Positions 17,358 to 27,060 of a DNA stretch of 64,000 bases are shown here, piece after piece. Position numbers and translations under genes: made by a program. The notes beneath the pieces were generated by a model. The model saw only the letters and a list, made by a program, of their open reading frames with translations, ran no database searches and had not been told where the DNA came from. The stretch is taken from the NCBI GenBank assembly GCA_029260015.1, contig JAJDEB010000008.1, positions 318,937 to 382,936 on the forward strand. Direction: 5' to 3'. Position 1 is the first letter of the stretch; each line of letters begins with the position of its first letter. Source of the stretch: Phycisphaerae bacterium (GTDB lineage Bacteria; Planctomycetota; Phycisphaerae; UBA1845).

Positions 17358-18636
17358 CTTTTGGCACATTAAAACCGATCACTCGATTCCCATCGTGTAC
17401 AACAACGGTATCACCAACAAAGCATGCTTCGTTGAAATCAGGAAATGCTGGCAAATAGAAGTGCTTATCATTACCATGTCTGGCTTCGTTTCGCGATAGC
17501 CTTGTGGACTCCAACCGCCACATCGAGTCATTGCGATTCGGTTTAACCAACGCATATAGCGCTTCACCTCTAACGAGAACCCGATGAATCCTCTCGTGGC
17601 TTAGACATTCTATACGGCCAAGTGGGGTGCCATCTTCCGAATTCAGCGCTTGAACGAACTCGCCACCGCGAACTAGGACGAGAGAGCCGGAGATTTCCAT
17701 CGATACCCGAACTGGAGCCTTGACTCCTACGCTCTCGTATCGCCAATCTCTCTCCCCCGTCTCGCGCGAAAACCGAACGACCTGATGCCCATCGACGCTG
17801 GCATATACACCGCCCGAATCCGCAACGACGTGGCCCGCATTCAATCGGGAATGCCCTGCAATGCGCCATTTCTGAGCGCCAGTTCGCGAATCGAAACCGA
17901 TGAACCCATCTTCGACCTGAAGAATCGTCGTCGATTCGCCGGGGAAGTGATCCAACACGGAGTCGCCTTTCGGGACATCGTATGCCGACTGCTCGATACC
18001 AGTGCTAGCCCGGAAAGTGTGTACCGTTTCGCCGCGCTCGGCGCGTGTAAGATAAGTCGCCGTGTCTCTCTCAATGGCGATTGCACCAACCGGTTTGGGA
18101 TCCAACGCTTGTTGCCAGATACTTTCACCGGTTGCGACGTTTAGACATTTGACTTGTCCGTCACCAAAAAGCGCAACTACCTTTTCCTTCTCAGCAACAA
18201 CATGTCGTATGGGATTGTTGTCTTCGGGATCGGGGTTGGATTGCTGTTTCGATTTGACGATTATCCAGGATTCTGCCGGCTCACCCAGACGATGGCCCAT
18301 GATTTCAAACAACGACGCCAACAGAAAACGATTGCCAACCGTGCCGATCCAACGCGGAGGACTGCTGAATTCGTCAGAGACAGTCCCCAACATCTTGCCA
18401 TCTTGAGAAGACCATGCGCGAACATGCGATTGCGAATACAGCAAAAAGTAATCGCCGACGCCCAAGTTATCGTGCGGCACAAGAAGCGCCCCACGATCGC
18501 TTAGTTTGATCTCAAATTGCGGCGACAGCGTATGCGATTCGCCTTGGGCAGTGTGTGCAGGAACGCAAGGGTATGCGATCGCAAGAATCAACCAACCGAA
18601 TTTGTTTCGCACCAATGCACGCACTGAGTGGCTCAT
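17347..18636 (-). CDS. Secreted PQQ-type beta-propeller protein
   Basis: 429 residues with an N-terminal signal peptide (basic RALVRNKFGW, hydrophobic LILAIAYPCVPAH). It then has repeated blades with the DGQVKCLNVATGESIWQQAL and DSRTGAQKWRIAG pattern typical of PQQ-like/pyrrolo-quinoline repeat propellers, as in BamB-like scaffold proteins. No enzyme residues for PQQ-dependent dehydrogenases are recognised, so a binding or scaffold role is likelier. Its start overlaps the mtnP stop by 4 bases, so it is last of the three-gene - strand unit. Confidence 0.75.
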   Translation of the reverse strand: MSHSVRALVRNKFGWLILAIAYPCVPAHTAQGESHTLSPQFEIKLSDRGALLVPHDNLGVGDYFLLYSQSHVRAWSSQDGKMLGTVSDEFSSPPRWIGTVGNRFLLASLFEIMGHRLGEPAESWIIVKSKQQSNPDPEDNNPIRHVVAEKEKVVALFGDGQVKCLNVATGESIWQQALDPKPVGAIAIERDTATYLTRAERGETVHTFRASTGIEQSAYDVPKGDSVLDHFPGESTTILQVEDGFIGFDSRTGAQKWRIAGHSRLNAGHVVADSGGVYASVDGHQVVRFSRETGERDWRYESVGVKAPVRVSMEISGSLVLVRGGEFVQALNSEDGTPLGRIECLSHERIHRVLVRGEALYALVKPNRNDSMWRLESTRLSRNEARHGNDKHFYLPAFPDFNEACFVGDTVVVHDGNRVIGFNVPKVSR

Positions 18637-19529
18637 TCGAAATAGCGACCGACGATCGGTTTGAGTTTCTTGATCAGCGTCGGACTAACCTTGCTCTTAT
18701 TCGACCAGATCGCCAGTTCGAGTGCGCTTTGGCAGTGGCAATCTGGAGTTTCGGCACTGGCCAACGATTTCACGGTTTGCTCGATCAATGCGAACGCACT
18801 GTCTGCCGCTTTGTTGAGATGACCGATGATTTCGTTTAGGAGCGTGTGCTTGTCGACGGACGGTCCGGACTCGCGCCAGCAGTCATAGTCGGTGGCCATC
18901 GCGACGAGGGCGTAGCACATTTCTGCTTCGCGGGCGAGCTTGGCCTCCGGGCTACAAGTCATGCCGATGAGGTCACCGCCCCACGCACGGTGCATGTGCG
19001 ATTCGGCGCGCGTCGAAAATTGCGGACCCTCCATGACCACATAGGTTCCGCGATCGTGTACGGTCGCTGCGTCCGGCTTCGCGGCTAAGAGCGATTGTCG
19101 AAGCGTCGGGCAAAATGGTTCAGCCCATTCGACATGGACTGCCACCCCGCTATCAAAAAATGTGCCGACGCGCTGATGCGTTTTGTCGATGACTTGATCG
19201 CAGATGACCAAGTGCTCCGGTTCGATTTCTTCCCGCAGACTGCCGACGGCACCGCTCGCGATGATACGCGTGACATCGACCGACTTGAGTGCGTAGATAT
19301 TGGCCCGATACGGGACGGCTGACGGCGGAAGCGTGTGCCCATCGCCGTGACGACTGAGGAAAACCACGTCCACACCGTGCCAATTGGTTGCCAGGAGCGG
19401 ACCACTGGGTGGGCCAAACGGCGTATCGACGTAAATTTGCTCGACGTTTTGACTGCCGGCCAACCGCTCACCGAGGCCCGACCCGCCGATGATTCCTATT
19501 TTCGTTTTGTGGGTTTTGGAATTTTGCAT
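18633..19529 (-). CDS. mtnP: S-methyl-5'-thioadenosine phosphorylase
   Basis: Cleaves methylthioadenosine with phosphate to adenine and MTR-1-phosphate, first step of methionine salvage. Signatures: IGIIGGSGLGE at the N-terminus, FLSRHGDGHTLPPSAVPYRAN (the phosphate and substrate loop), and YVVMEGPQFSTRAES. The IGMTC stretch is the purine-site segment that favours MTA (GMT) over plain purine nucleoside phosphorylase. 298 residues. It is 13 bases downstream of the cysteine desulfurase, suggesting a sulfur-metabolism unit. Confidence 0.9.
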   Translation of the reverse strand: MQNSKTHKTKIGIIGGSGLGERLAGSQNVEQIYVDTPFGPPSGPLLATNWHGVDVVFLSRHGDGHTLPPSAVPYRANIYALKSVDVTRIIASGAVGSLREEIEPEHLVICDQVIDKTHQRVGTFFDSGVAVHVEWAEPFCPTLRQSLLAAKPDAATVHDRGTYVVMEGPQFSTRAESHMHRAWGGDLIGMTCSPEAKLAREAEMCYALVAMATDYDCWRESGPSVDKHTLLNEIIGHLNKAADSAFALIEQTVKSLASAETPDCHCQSALELAIWSNKSKVSPTLIKKLKPIVGRYFE

Positions 19530-19542
19530 GGGTCCAACGTTA

Positions 19543-20691
19543 TCAACGCGCCCCTAGCGCGGCAAGTCGATTGATGAGTGACGGCATCAATTCTATGACC
19601 TGATCGACTTCATCAGTTGTCGAAAACCGCGAGAGGCTGAATCGCAGCGAACCGTGGGCGTATTCAGGATCGACGCCCATCGCCTGCAAGACGTGCGACG
19701 GTTCGAGCGACCCGCTACTGCACGCTGCACCGGCAGAAGCGCACACGCCAGATTCACTTAACAGGAGCAGAAGCGCCTCGGCTTGCAAACCGCGAAACCC
19801 GATGTTGGTCGTGTTGGGAATTCGCCGCGCATCGATGGCATTGACCCGGGCAAGTTTTGAAGCGTTGCAAATGCCTTGCTCAAGTCGATCTCGCAAGCCT
19901 GTGATTTGCATCGCGTCCTCTGCAAGATGCTGATGGGCGAGTTCGGCAGCCACCCCCATACCGACAATGCCCGCAACATTTTCAGTACCGCCCCGCCGCT
20001 GCGATTCCTGGCTTCCGAGAATGGTCGGAGCCAAGCGCGTTCGACGCCTGACGAAAAGCGCACCTGCACCCTTGGGTCCGTGGATTTTGTGAGCCGACAA
20101 ACTGAGAAACGATACCGCTAGCTTATCAACGCGAACGTCGGTCTTGCCGATCGCCTGCACAGCATCAAGGTGCAGCGGTATGCCGGCAGCTTGCACAATC
20201 TCTGCAATTCTTTCAACGTCAAAGATCGCTCCGGTTTCATTGTTCGCCCACATCATCGAAACCAGCGCGGTTTGATCCGTCAACCGACGTTCCAATTCAG
20301 CACAGTCGAGCGAGCCATTGTGATCGACGCCAATCTCTACGATGTCGTACCCCTCACGTTCGAGCTGGGCGGTCATCTTGCCCGCCGCACTGTGCTCGAC
20401 CGTTGATACGATCACCTGCTTGCGCGGTTTCCGAAACGCCAGCGCCCCGCGAATCGCCAGTTGAATGCTTTCCGATCCGCTGCTGGTGAAGACGATCTCC
20501 TTGGCATCCGCTCCGATCAGACTGGCAACTTGCGCTCGGGCACACTCCAACGAATGCCGCACCGACTGTCCAAACTGATGCACACTGGACGGGTTGGCGT
20601 ACTGGTCGCGCAGATATGGCAGCATCGCTTCGACCACTTCGTCGAGCGGGCGGGTGGTGGCGTTGTTGTCGAAGTATGTCAGATCGCTCAT
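19543..20691 (-). CDS. Cysteine desulfurase (NifS/IscS family)
   Basis: PLP enzyme giving persulfide sulfur from cysteine for Fe-S clusters and thiolation. I chose the ATG at 20691 (MSDLTYFDNNATTRPLDEV); the upstream extension lacks family sequence. Key residues: His100 (VEHSAAG), Asp176 (HLDAVQA), the PLP Lys202 in SAHKIHGPKGAG, and the catalytic Cys324 in ASAGAACSSGSL. The extended Cys loop fits the NifS/IscS class I. 382 residues. First gene of the - strand unit with mtnP and the propeller; no iscU or iscA is adjacent. Confidence 0.92.
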   Translation of the reverse strand: MSDLTYFDNNATTRPLDEVVEAMLPYLRDQYANPSSVHQFGQSVRHSLECARAQVASLIGADAKEIVFTSSGSESIQLAIRGALAFRKPRKQVIVSTVEHSAAGKMTAQLEREGYDIVEIGVDHNGSLDCAELERRLTDQTALVSMMWANNETGAIFDVERIAEIVQAAGIPLHLDAVQAIGKTDVRVDKLAVSFLSLSAHKIHGPKGAGALFVRRRTRLAPTILGSQESQRRGGTENVAGIVGMGVAAELAHQHLAEDAMQITGLRDRLEQGICNASKLARVNAIDARRIPNTTNIGFRGLQAEALLLLLSESGVCASAGAACSSGSLEPSHVLQAMGVDPEYAHGSLRFSLSRFSTTDEVDQVIELMPSLINRLAALGAR

Positions 20692-20951
20692 GGCAAGTGG
20701 GATTGTAGAGCCAAGAACGCTGGAAATCACGCCGCGACGGGCATTTACAGTTTGCCGAGTTGCCCGGCTCCGATACAATCAGGGTCTGACTATCAACTCC
20801 GAAGGACCAAACCGTGCGGCAATGCGATGGTCGAACCGCGTCGGTTGGGTGGCAGTTGAAATGCATTTTGACGAACTTGGCCAGAATGACTTGCCGGACT
20901 ACAAAGTCCATTCGGACCGATTGTCCAGACGGTAGATCTCGGAGCTGAAAC

Positions 20952-23900
20952 ATGCGATCACATAAAACGCTCCGCTCGCTGGTGCTGGCCGTGACCTCGC
21001 TGGTCGTGGTGGTGGTCATTTTTGCGGTCTATCGATCCACCCAACCTGCCGCATCAAACTCCGGTTTGAATCAGCCAACACCTCCGCCCGTCGTCACGAA
21101 ATCGACCAAGCCCGACAATCCGATCTCGACACCGATCGACCAGTCCACGAATGCCACAGCGTCGAAGTCACCACTGCATGTTGGCAACACGCAAATACAA
21201 GTGTCAGGCGGTGAAGATGTCAGCGTCGCGCTGTTCGACCAGGATGGCAAGAAACGCGGTCGCCTCAACGCCGACGAATGGAAGCCGCTCGAAGGCAATC
21301 GATTTGAAATCATCAAACCGGTCATTCACCTGCGAACCCCAAATGGTCAGACCGTCCGAGTCTCAGCCGATCAGGGCCTTGTGCAACTCAAGGGCAACGA
21401 CCCGCGCCGTCCGGACCCCAAACGCGGAACGCTTTCGGGAAACGTTGAAATCATCATTGATCGATTGAGCGACGAACAGCGCGATCTCTTGCCACCTGAG
21501 GACCGCTATAAGATTGACGATGAGCGCGAAGTGCGGATCGAAATGGAAGATGTCACATTCGATCTCGAGTACGCACGCATTCAAACGGAGCGATCCTTCA
21601 GCATCGAGTCGGTCGAGGCGAAGTTGGCTGGCGTCGGTTTGCTTCTTCATTACAACGAGTTGGACAATCGCATTGAAGAATTGAAGGTCCGCGAGGGCAA
21701 GGAAATCGAAGTCAGCGGGTTTGGCGGCAATGTTCGTTTGGCTGGCGAAACCTCAGATGAGAGCAACGACGAATCAATAACAACCCCCGCTGCAGACGAG
21801 GATGGAATCACAACCGATCAGACAGCGACCGCGGTTGGGACGAACGGAACCGAAGATGCAGACCTTCCGGTCTTGGAAATCGCCGAAAAGGACGACGAAT
21901 CCAAATCCAAGCCAACCGATGAATACACGGCTATCTTTGAGGAAAACGTCAACATTCGCCGGTTTGTTGCTTCCAAGCAGACTGGGCAACTGCTCGCCGA
22001 CCGGTTGGAAATCCTTTTTGATTTTGGGGCACAAGAAAAAGAGATGGCCAAGCAGTCGCGCGGACCGGTTTCGAATCAGCAAGACGAAGATATTAGCGAC
22101 GCTAGCACCAACGGAGGCGGCCAGGTTGATGACGAAACTTCACTGATTCAAGAGACGGCGCTCGCCAAAGAATCAGGCGGGGCTGGCTTGCCCACCAAGG
22201 AGGACGAACGGGTCAAGCTGACCTGGTCGGGTTCGCTGCACGTCACGTCGCGTCGCCGCGAGCTTGCGGAGGGCATGGATCCCGATGTGCGCCGCATGCA
22301 CGTTTTGGCGTCGGGCGAAAAAGTCGAGGTACGCGACGATCAGCGATTGGCCCATTGCACCAAACTCGTTTACCAAGACGAGACCGGCTTGGTTGAATTA
22401 TATGGCACGTCCGCGCAACCTGCATTTGTCGAGATTGAAGAGGGCAGCTCACTTCGCGGAACTGAAATCAAACTCGACCGGGCAAAGGGTCAGGCGTTTG
22501 CCAAGGGACCCGGAAGACTCGTATCCACGAGAACATCGCGAAGCAATGAGCCCAAACAGTCGTCGCCAAAATCGTTCCTCGCAGCGATGATGCCCGATCG
22601 ACAAGCCGCACCCGATCGATTCGAAGTGGATTTTGGTGGCGGTGTGGATGCGAGATTCGGCAAGACGTCCTTCAAGCAAACCGATCCGGTCACGGGTGTG
22701 TCAGAAACGCAATCGATTCAAACGCTGCATCGGGCGCACTTTACTGGCGGTGTGGACATGCGTCAGGGCGGTGAACGCATCGAGTGCAACCGTATCGATA
22801 TCGATTTCGCACTGGACGAACAGGGCGAGATTTATCCTGTCCGGGCCCATGCGATCGAAAATGTAACGGTCTCCCAAGGCGAGCGCTTAATCAAAGCCGC
22901 CAAGGAACTGATCGCAGATTTAACTTCATATGAAGTTGCCAAACCACCCTTTGAAATATCAAAGGCTCGCGAGTACGCGACGGACCGGGGATTGGATTTG
23001 GGGAAGATTGATTGGGCGTCGGAAGAAAAGAAGTACAACGCAACCCGCAAATTCCGCACCGGACTCGCCAACATCTTCGCCGATGGTGCCGTCGTTCTGC
23101 GCGACCCGCTTCAAGAGTTGGAAATCGATTGCGGCAAACTGAACTGCCGCTTTGGAGATAGCCAGCAAATCGAAACCGGAGTGGTCACTCCGGAAGTTGG
23201 ACGTGACGCCTTCGTCGGACTGGGCGAATTCTCCATCGCAGCCCCCACTGACATCAACTTCAGTGCGACCGAGCAATCGGCTGATGTCAAAGGCAGCGGC
23301 AAGATGACCTTCCTCGCCGACCGCGACTTTGACGGAAGCGAACTCGACTCACCGACGCTCGTTCGGATCATGTGGCTCGAACAGATGGATTTTAAGGGCA
23401 AACAAAACGTCGCCCATTTCAAGAAGAAGGTGCATGTCTCGACCGATTCGAGCAACTATGATTGCGATGCGTTGCGGGTCGATTTTGTCGACGTGCAGAA
23501 AACACCCGAGGAGCAGGCCAAACTCGCTTCCAAGAGAGAACAATCCAAGTGGTGGATTTTCACTCCGCTGGTGGATTCTGCGTCGGGGAAATCGGGCGAT
23601 CAGGCTAAGTTCAAGATCTCCGGTCCGTCATTCAACAAGGATCCGATCTTCATTCAGGCCACCGGTCACGTCGTTGCAGAAAACCGAAACACACGAAAGG
23701 GTTCAAAGCGGCTTAAGAGTCGGGTTCAAATGAAGGGCCCGTCGATGTCGATCGACCTGCTTCAAAAATATGTGCATGTCGATGGCAAGGGGAACATGCT
23801 CATCGAAGACTACCGCCCCCCCAAGACTGCCGCGAAGCCAGCCACCGACAAAGCAACACCGTTCGGCGCCTCATCTCGCGACGAACCCTCGCAAACGTAC

Positions 23901-24386
23901 CTTGGCTGGGCGAATACGATGCACTACAAGTATGATGTCAACATCGCCCAACTTGATAAAGATGTGCAACTGGTCCATCGCTCGGGCGACAAGATGAAGA
24001 TGGCGGCTGAAATCCTCGGGGCGCGAGAAGCTGCAATCTTGAAAGAGGGCCGGGTGGCCACGCTCGATGCCCAATCTTTAGTCGTTCAGTTCATTCGGAC
24101 AGCCAACGACAACCGAGTCGGTGCCAATCGCCTCAGCGGAACCGAGGTGCAGTCGTTCAACGCCTCGGGGCAGGTCTACTTCGTTGATTCAGGAATCTCC
24201 GCCCTTGCAAGACAGATCACATACTCGCGCGATGATAACATTCTTCAGATCATCGGAACCAAAGACGATCCGGCGCAACTCTTCGACGAGCGCGGTCAAT
24301 TCCGCAGCCAGACCGGCCCACGGTTTGAATGGAACCGCCAGACCAACCTCGTTCGGGCGCAGAATTCATACGGTCGAATGAACTAA
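20952..24386 (+). CDS. Large LptC/LptA (OstA)-like envelope protein
   Basis: 1144 residues with an N-terminal membrane anchor (about 8-27, rich in Val) and a Pro/Thr-rich spacer, then an extended beta-rich protein. Residues 80-160 resemble LptC (KKRGRLNADEWKPLEG, then RVSADQGLVQLKG, then GTLSGNVEI). Later stretches resemble OstA/LptA strands (EENVNIRRF, KVEVRDDQRLAHCTKLVY, FTGGVDMRQGGERIECNRI, then VNIAQLDKDVQLVHRSGD). It would sit in the inner membrane facing the periplasm and pass LPS outward. GGAG precedes the ATG at 20952. Unusually long; the detailed role is inferred, not proven. Confidence 0.7.
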   Translation: MRSHKTLRSLVLAVTSLVVVVVIFAVYRSTQPAASNSGLNQPTPPPVVTKSTKPDNPISTPIDQSTNATASKSPLHVGNTQIQVSGGEDVSVALFDQDGKKRGRLNADEWKPLEGNRFEIIKPVIHLRTPNGQTVRVSADQGLVQLKGNDPRRPDPKRGTLSGNVEIIIDRLSDEQRDLLPPEDRYKIDDEREVRIEMEDVTFDLEYARIQTERSFSIESVEAKLAGVGLLLHYNELDNRIEELKVREGKEIEVSGFGGNVRLAGETSDESNDESITTPAADEDGITTDQTATAVGTNGTEDADLPVLEIAEKDDESKSKPTDEYTAIFEENVNIRRFVASKQTGQLLADRLEILFDFGAQEKEMAKQSRGPVSNQQDEDISDASTNGGGQVDDETSLIQETALAKESGGAGLPTKEDERVKLTWSGSLHVTSRRRELAEGMDPDVRRMHVLASGEKVEVRDDQRLAHCTKLVYQDETGLVELYGTSAQPAFVEIEEGSSLRGTEIKLDRAKGQAFAKGPGRLVSTRTSRSNEPKQSSPKSFLAAMMPDRQAAPDRFEVDFGGGVDARFGKTSFKQTDPVTGVSETQSIQTLHRAHFTGGVDMRQGGERIECNRIDIDFALDEQGEIYPVRAHAIENVTVSQGERLIKAAKELIADLTSYEVAKPPFEISKAREYATDRGLDLGKIDWASEEKKYNATRKFRTGLANIFADGAVVLRDPLQELEIDCGKLNCRFGDSQQIETGVVTPEVGRDAFVGLGEFSIAAPTDINFSATEQSADVKGSGKMTFLADRDFDGSELDSPTLVRIMWLEQMDFKGKQNVAHFKKKVHVSTDSSNYDCDALRVDFVDVQKTPEEQAKLASKREQSKWWIFTPLVDSASGKSGDQAKFKISGPSFNKDPIFIQATGHVVAENRNTRKGSKRLKSRVQMKGPSMSIDLLQKYVHVDGKGNMLIEDYRPPKTAAKPATDKATPFGASSRDEPSQTYLGWANTMHYKYDVNIAQLDKDVQLVHRSGDKMKMAAEILGAREAAILKEGRVATLDAQSLVVQFIRTANDNRVGANRLSGTEVQSFNASGQVYFVDSGISALARQITYSRDDNILQIIGTKDDPAQLFDERGQFRSQTGPRFEWNRQTNLVRAQNSYGRMN

Positions 24387-25061
24387 AATTTCTCGCTTCA
24401 GGTCTTACTGAAAGCGCTGTGCAGAATCACAACTCCGTTCAATACGTTTCCAAACTACGTCAGCGACGATGCCTTCGAGTCAATTTCTCGCACGCAAAAC
24501 GGCTACCGATACAATACAGACACAACGTTGCACTCGCGGGCGTTGGTGCGCTCGCTGATTTACAAATCAAAATGTTTGGCACGCCGCTTGCCTTTTGCGC
24601 AAGTCCGAGAATAATCTTTTGTGTACGGGGTTGGCGGATCTCGTAGCGTATTCCACCCAGCCAGGGATCATTGAATTCAATTCGGAGAGTTAGGCACCAG
24701 CGTTCGGTTGTGCGCGCCCGCATTTCCCATATTACGGGCAGCGGCGTGACCGATACCGATTCACACTGCCGACAATTCCGTTTTGCGATTTGGTCCGACT
24801 TGCAATCAAGTGTAGTAGGTGCTTTCCGGTCGATGAGGCGACACACAAAGGAGGGGTCGTTTCATTCGGGAAAGGGGCAAGTGGCGGCAATCTCAGCGCC
24901 ATGAGGGTGAAGCAACTGGGGCGAAGCAAACAATGAGGGGCGGGAAGTAGGACAGTGGGCGAAGGTGACAGCTTTTCACGCTCGCCCACTGATCCGTTTT
25001 TTGAATAAGCCTGTATTTGAAAGCGGGAGCGCCTCGTCCGAATGGTGCAGGTCACACTGTC
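24387..25061. other. 675-base gap without a convincing gene
   Basis: Lies between the convergent LptC-like gene and larE. A 128-codon - strand frame (24460-24846) has no recognisable family, poor composition and no ribosome site, so I do not call it. The only clear structure is the hairpin at 24953-24991. The larE-proximal 70 bases show no strong motif. Confidence 0.5.
24953..24991 (+). terminator. Long hairpin followed by a T run
   Basis: A 10-bp perfect stem (CAGTGGGCGA / TCGCCCACTG) encloses a second GTGA/TCAC stem across a symmetric 2-base internal loop. GATCC and six T follow. On the + strand this could be a terminator, but the nearest + gene ends 567 bases upstream, so it may instead belong to an unannotated small RNA. 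Confidence 0.45.
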
Positions 25062-25925
25062 TTACTGTCGTTTTCCAAATGCAATGACTTCATTGAGCGA
25101 CCCGCTGCGAAATCCTTTCGGGTCGATTTCGATTTTCTTGATTCCCATCGATTCAAAAAACGCCTCAAGTTTGTTTCGATTCGACGGTATTGACACGGAA
25201 TCCACGTCAGCGTGTGGCACTTCGATGCGAACAAAGTCTTCGTGGTGACGCACTCTGCATTCGCGCAATCCGAATTCGCTTTTGATAAAACGTTCACCAC
25301 GATCGATCACTAGCAACTTCTCTCTGGTGACTTCCTGGCCATAAGGTACCCGACTCGACAGGCACGGGCTGGCTGGCTTATCAAACGTCGGCAACCCGAG
25401 ATACTCGGAAAGGGTGCGCAGTTCAGACTTGGTAATACCGGCATCCGCTACGGGTGACGCGACGAGATGTTCGGAGGCAGCCAGCAACCCGGGGCGGTAA
25501 TCACCCAGATCATCAATGTTCGTTCCATTGACGATTCGCTTAATGCCATCCGATTCGACCACCTGATCCATGTGTGAGTACAACGTTGTTTTGCAATGGT
25601 AGCATCGGTTTGTCGGATTGGATGTGTATGCTTCTTTCTGAAACTCGTCGGTATCGACGAACCGGTGCCTTGCACCAATAAATTCAGCGAGTTCAGCCGC
25701 TTCAACCAGCTCGGCTTCTGGTACGCTGGCACTTCGGCCGGTCACCGCCAACACGTTGTCGCGTCCCAGAACATCCACCGCAACACGAAGCACAAATGTA
25801 GAATCCGCCCCCGCAGAAAATGCCACCGCCACCGATTTCATGCTGCGTAAAGCGTCGCGGACCTTGTCCAACTTGTCATGGAGATGTTGATCCATCAATT
25901 CTGTAAACTTTCGTTTCAACGACAC
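25062..25925 (-). CDS. larE: LarE-type ATP-dependent sacrificial sulfur transferase
   Basis: LarE adenylates and thiolates the nickel-pincer nucleotide precursor of lactate racemase-type enzymes. The PP-loop is a variant, SAGADS (residues 37-42) instead of SGGVDS. The conserved Cys in ASPCLSSRVPYG (Cys188) is the sacrificial position. A further pair in NRCYHCKTTLY (108/111) is also typical. 287 residues, normal. No larA, larB or larC is nearby, so it stands alone here. GTNIDDLGDYRPG is the expected substrate loop. Confidence 0.85.
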   Translation of the reverse strand: MSLKRKFTELMDQHLHDKLDKVRDALRSMKSVAVAFSAGADSTFVLRVAVDVLGRDNVLAVTGRSASVPEAELVEAAELAEFIGARHRFVDTDEFQKEAYTSNPTNRCYHCKTTLYSHMDQVVESDGIKRIVNGTNIDDLGDYRPGLLAASEHLVASPVADAGITKSELRTLSEYLGLPTFDKPASPCLSSRVPYGQEVTREKLLVIDRGERFIKSEFGLRECRVRHHEDFVRIEVPHADVDSVSIPSNRNKLEAFFESMGIKKIEIDPKGFRSGSLNEVIAFGKRQ

Positions 25926-26045
25926 CCGACCATAACGAGACGCCCAACTTCAAAGATTCCACATACTATTATATGTCGTCGATTTCAGCCGCCCAATGCA
26001 GCCATGATTCCTTCAGACGACTACGTATCTATTGACAAATATCGA

Positions 26046-26846
26046 TTATTCAAAGCTTTTCGTCGGGATGGCAGTCCTAAATTCATCGCGAAACGATTCG
26101 CCCGAAACCAGCGTTGATCGATCTTGGACATAGGCCTCCAGAAACGCACCCTCGATCGTCCCCGCCAACTCTGGGTCGGCGATTGAGCAAGCCAGGGTCT
26201 TCACGTCACACGCAGCTTTCGATTCACTCCTAGCCCCGACCGACGCTCGCTCAAGATCGATCTGACGAAATGCATGATGCCCGTTTTCGCAGCACACAAA
26301 AATGTGTCGCTCGGAGTAATCCTTGTGATAAAAGCCAGCATCATGCAGTTGAGCCGTATGACGGGCAAGTTGCTTAATCACCATGTCGCGCTGATCGGGA
26401 TGCCTGCGGCAATACCGCTCCAGCGGCATTTCGCCCGAAGCTTCTCGCATGAGAAACATCATTCGATTCCAAAATCCAAAGCGCTTCTCAGACGCACGAG
26501 CCACCACCACCGGTCCCGCGAATCCATTCCCATTCAACCAATCAATCATCGCCAGTTCGTGCATCCCCTGAGCCACAAACCGCCGAAATATTTGAGTCGG
26601 AGTCAGCCAAAACCGTTTGAGATAGTGCGTCTGACCATCGACCGCCACCCGCGTAACGCTACGCCCCTGATGCGTCTGCATCGGCTCGCCCTTCAAGCGA
26701 AATACGGCGTCCAAATCGTCAAAATCACTCAATGCTATCGGCAACAATCCAGTCCCTTTGGGCGTAAAACGAATATTCCGAGCGGGCACCGTTGGCCCGC
26801 CCACGACAATCGCGCCAATCGTCTGCCAAATCTCGTCAGGCGTCAA
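26046..26846 (-). CDS. Kdo/WaaP-family lipopolysaccharide kinase
   Basis: Kinase-fold protein of the Kdo/WaaP (PF06293-type) family that phosphorylates LPS core sugars at the inner membrane. Signatures: LKRFWLTP with the ATP-anchoring Lys, the catalytic loop FYHKDYSERHIFV, and the metal-binding RQIDLERAS. The start is TTG 26846, followed by TPDEIW; GGGGTG lies upstream on that strand. 266 residues, normal for the family. No other core-LPS gene is adjacent, but lpx and LptC-like genes occur earlier in the window. Confidence 0.82.
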   Translation of the reverse strand: MTPDEIWQTIGAIVVGGPTVPARNIRFTPKGTGLLPIALSDFDDLDAVFRLKGEPMQTHQGRSVTRVAVDGQTHYLKRFWLTPTQIFRRFVAQGMHELAMIDWLNGNGFAGPVVVARASEKRFGFWNRMMFLMREASGEMPLERYCRRHPDQRDMVIKQLARHTAQLHDAGFYHKDYSERHIFVCCENGHHAFRQIDLERASVGARSESKAACDVKTLACSIADPELAGTIEGAFLEAYVQDRSTLVSGESFRDEFRTAIPTKSFE

Positions 26847-27060
26847 ACACCCCTTGGCGGGTTGAACGTAACGGGTAGAATCACCCGTAGTTGAAAGACC
26901 GATACGAACGAATGTTGGACGTCAATCGTGACCAATTAACATTTTTTTCTGTTACGGGAAGCTCACGCATTAAGAATCAAGCGTAGTTAAACGCATCAAC
27001 GAGTAGAACAAATTCTCCGCACTAGCGGGTTCAAGAATAATTCCAAAGGGAGATGTTGAC

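Noticed and set aside
24460..24846. 128-codon - strand frame in the 24.4-25.0 kb gap
   Set aside because: No ribosome site, Cys/Arg/Thr-rich product without a domain, and no operon neighbour.
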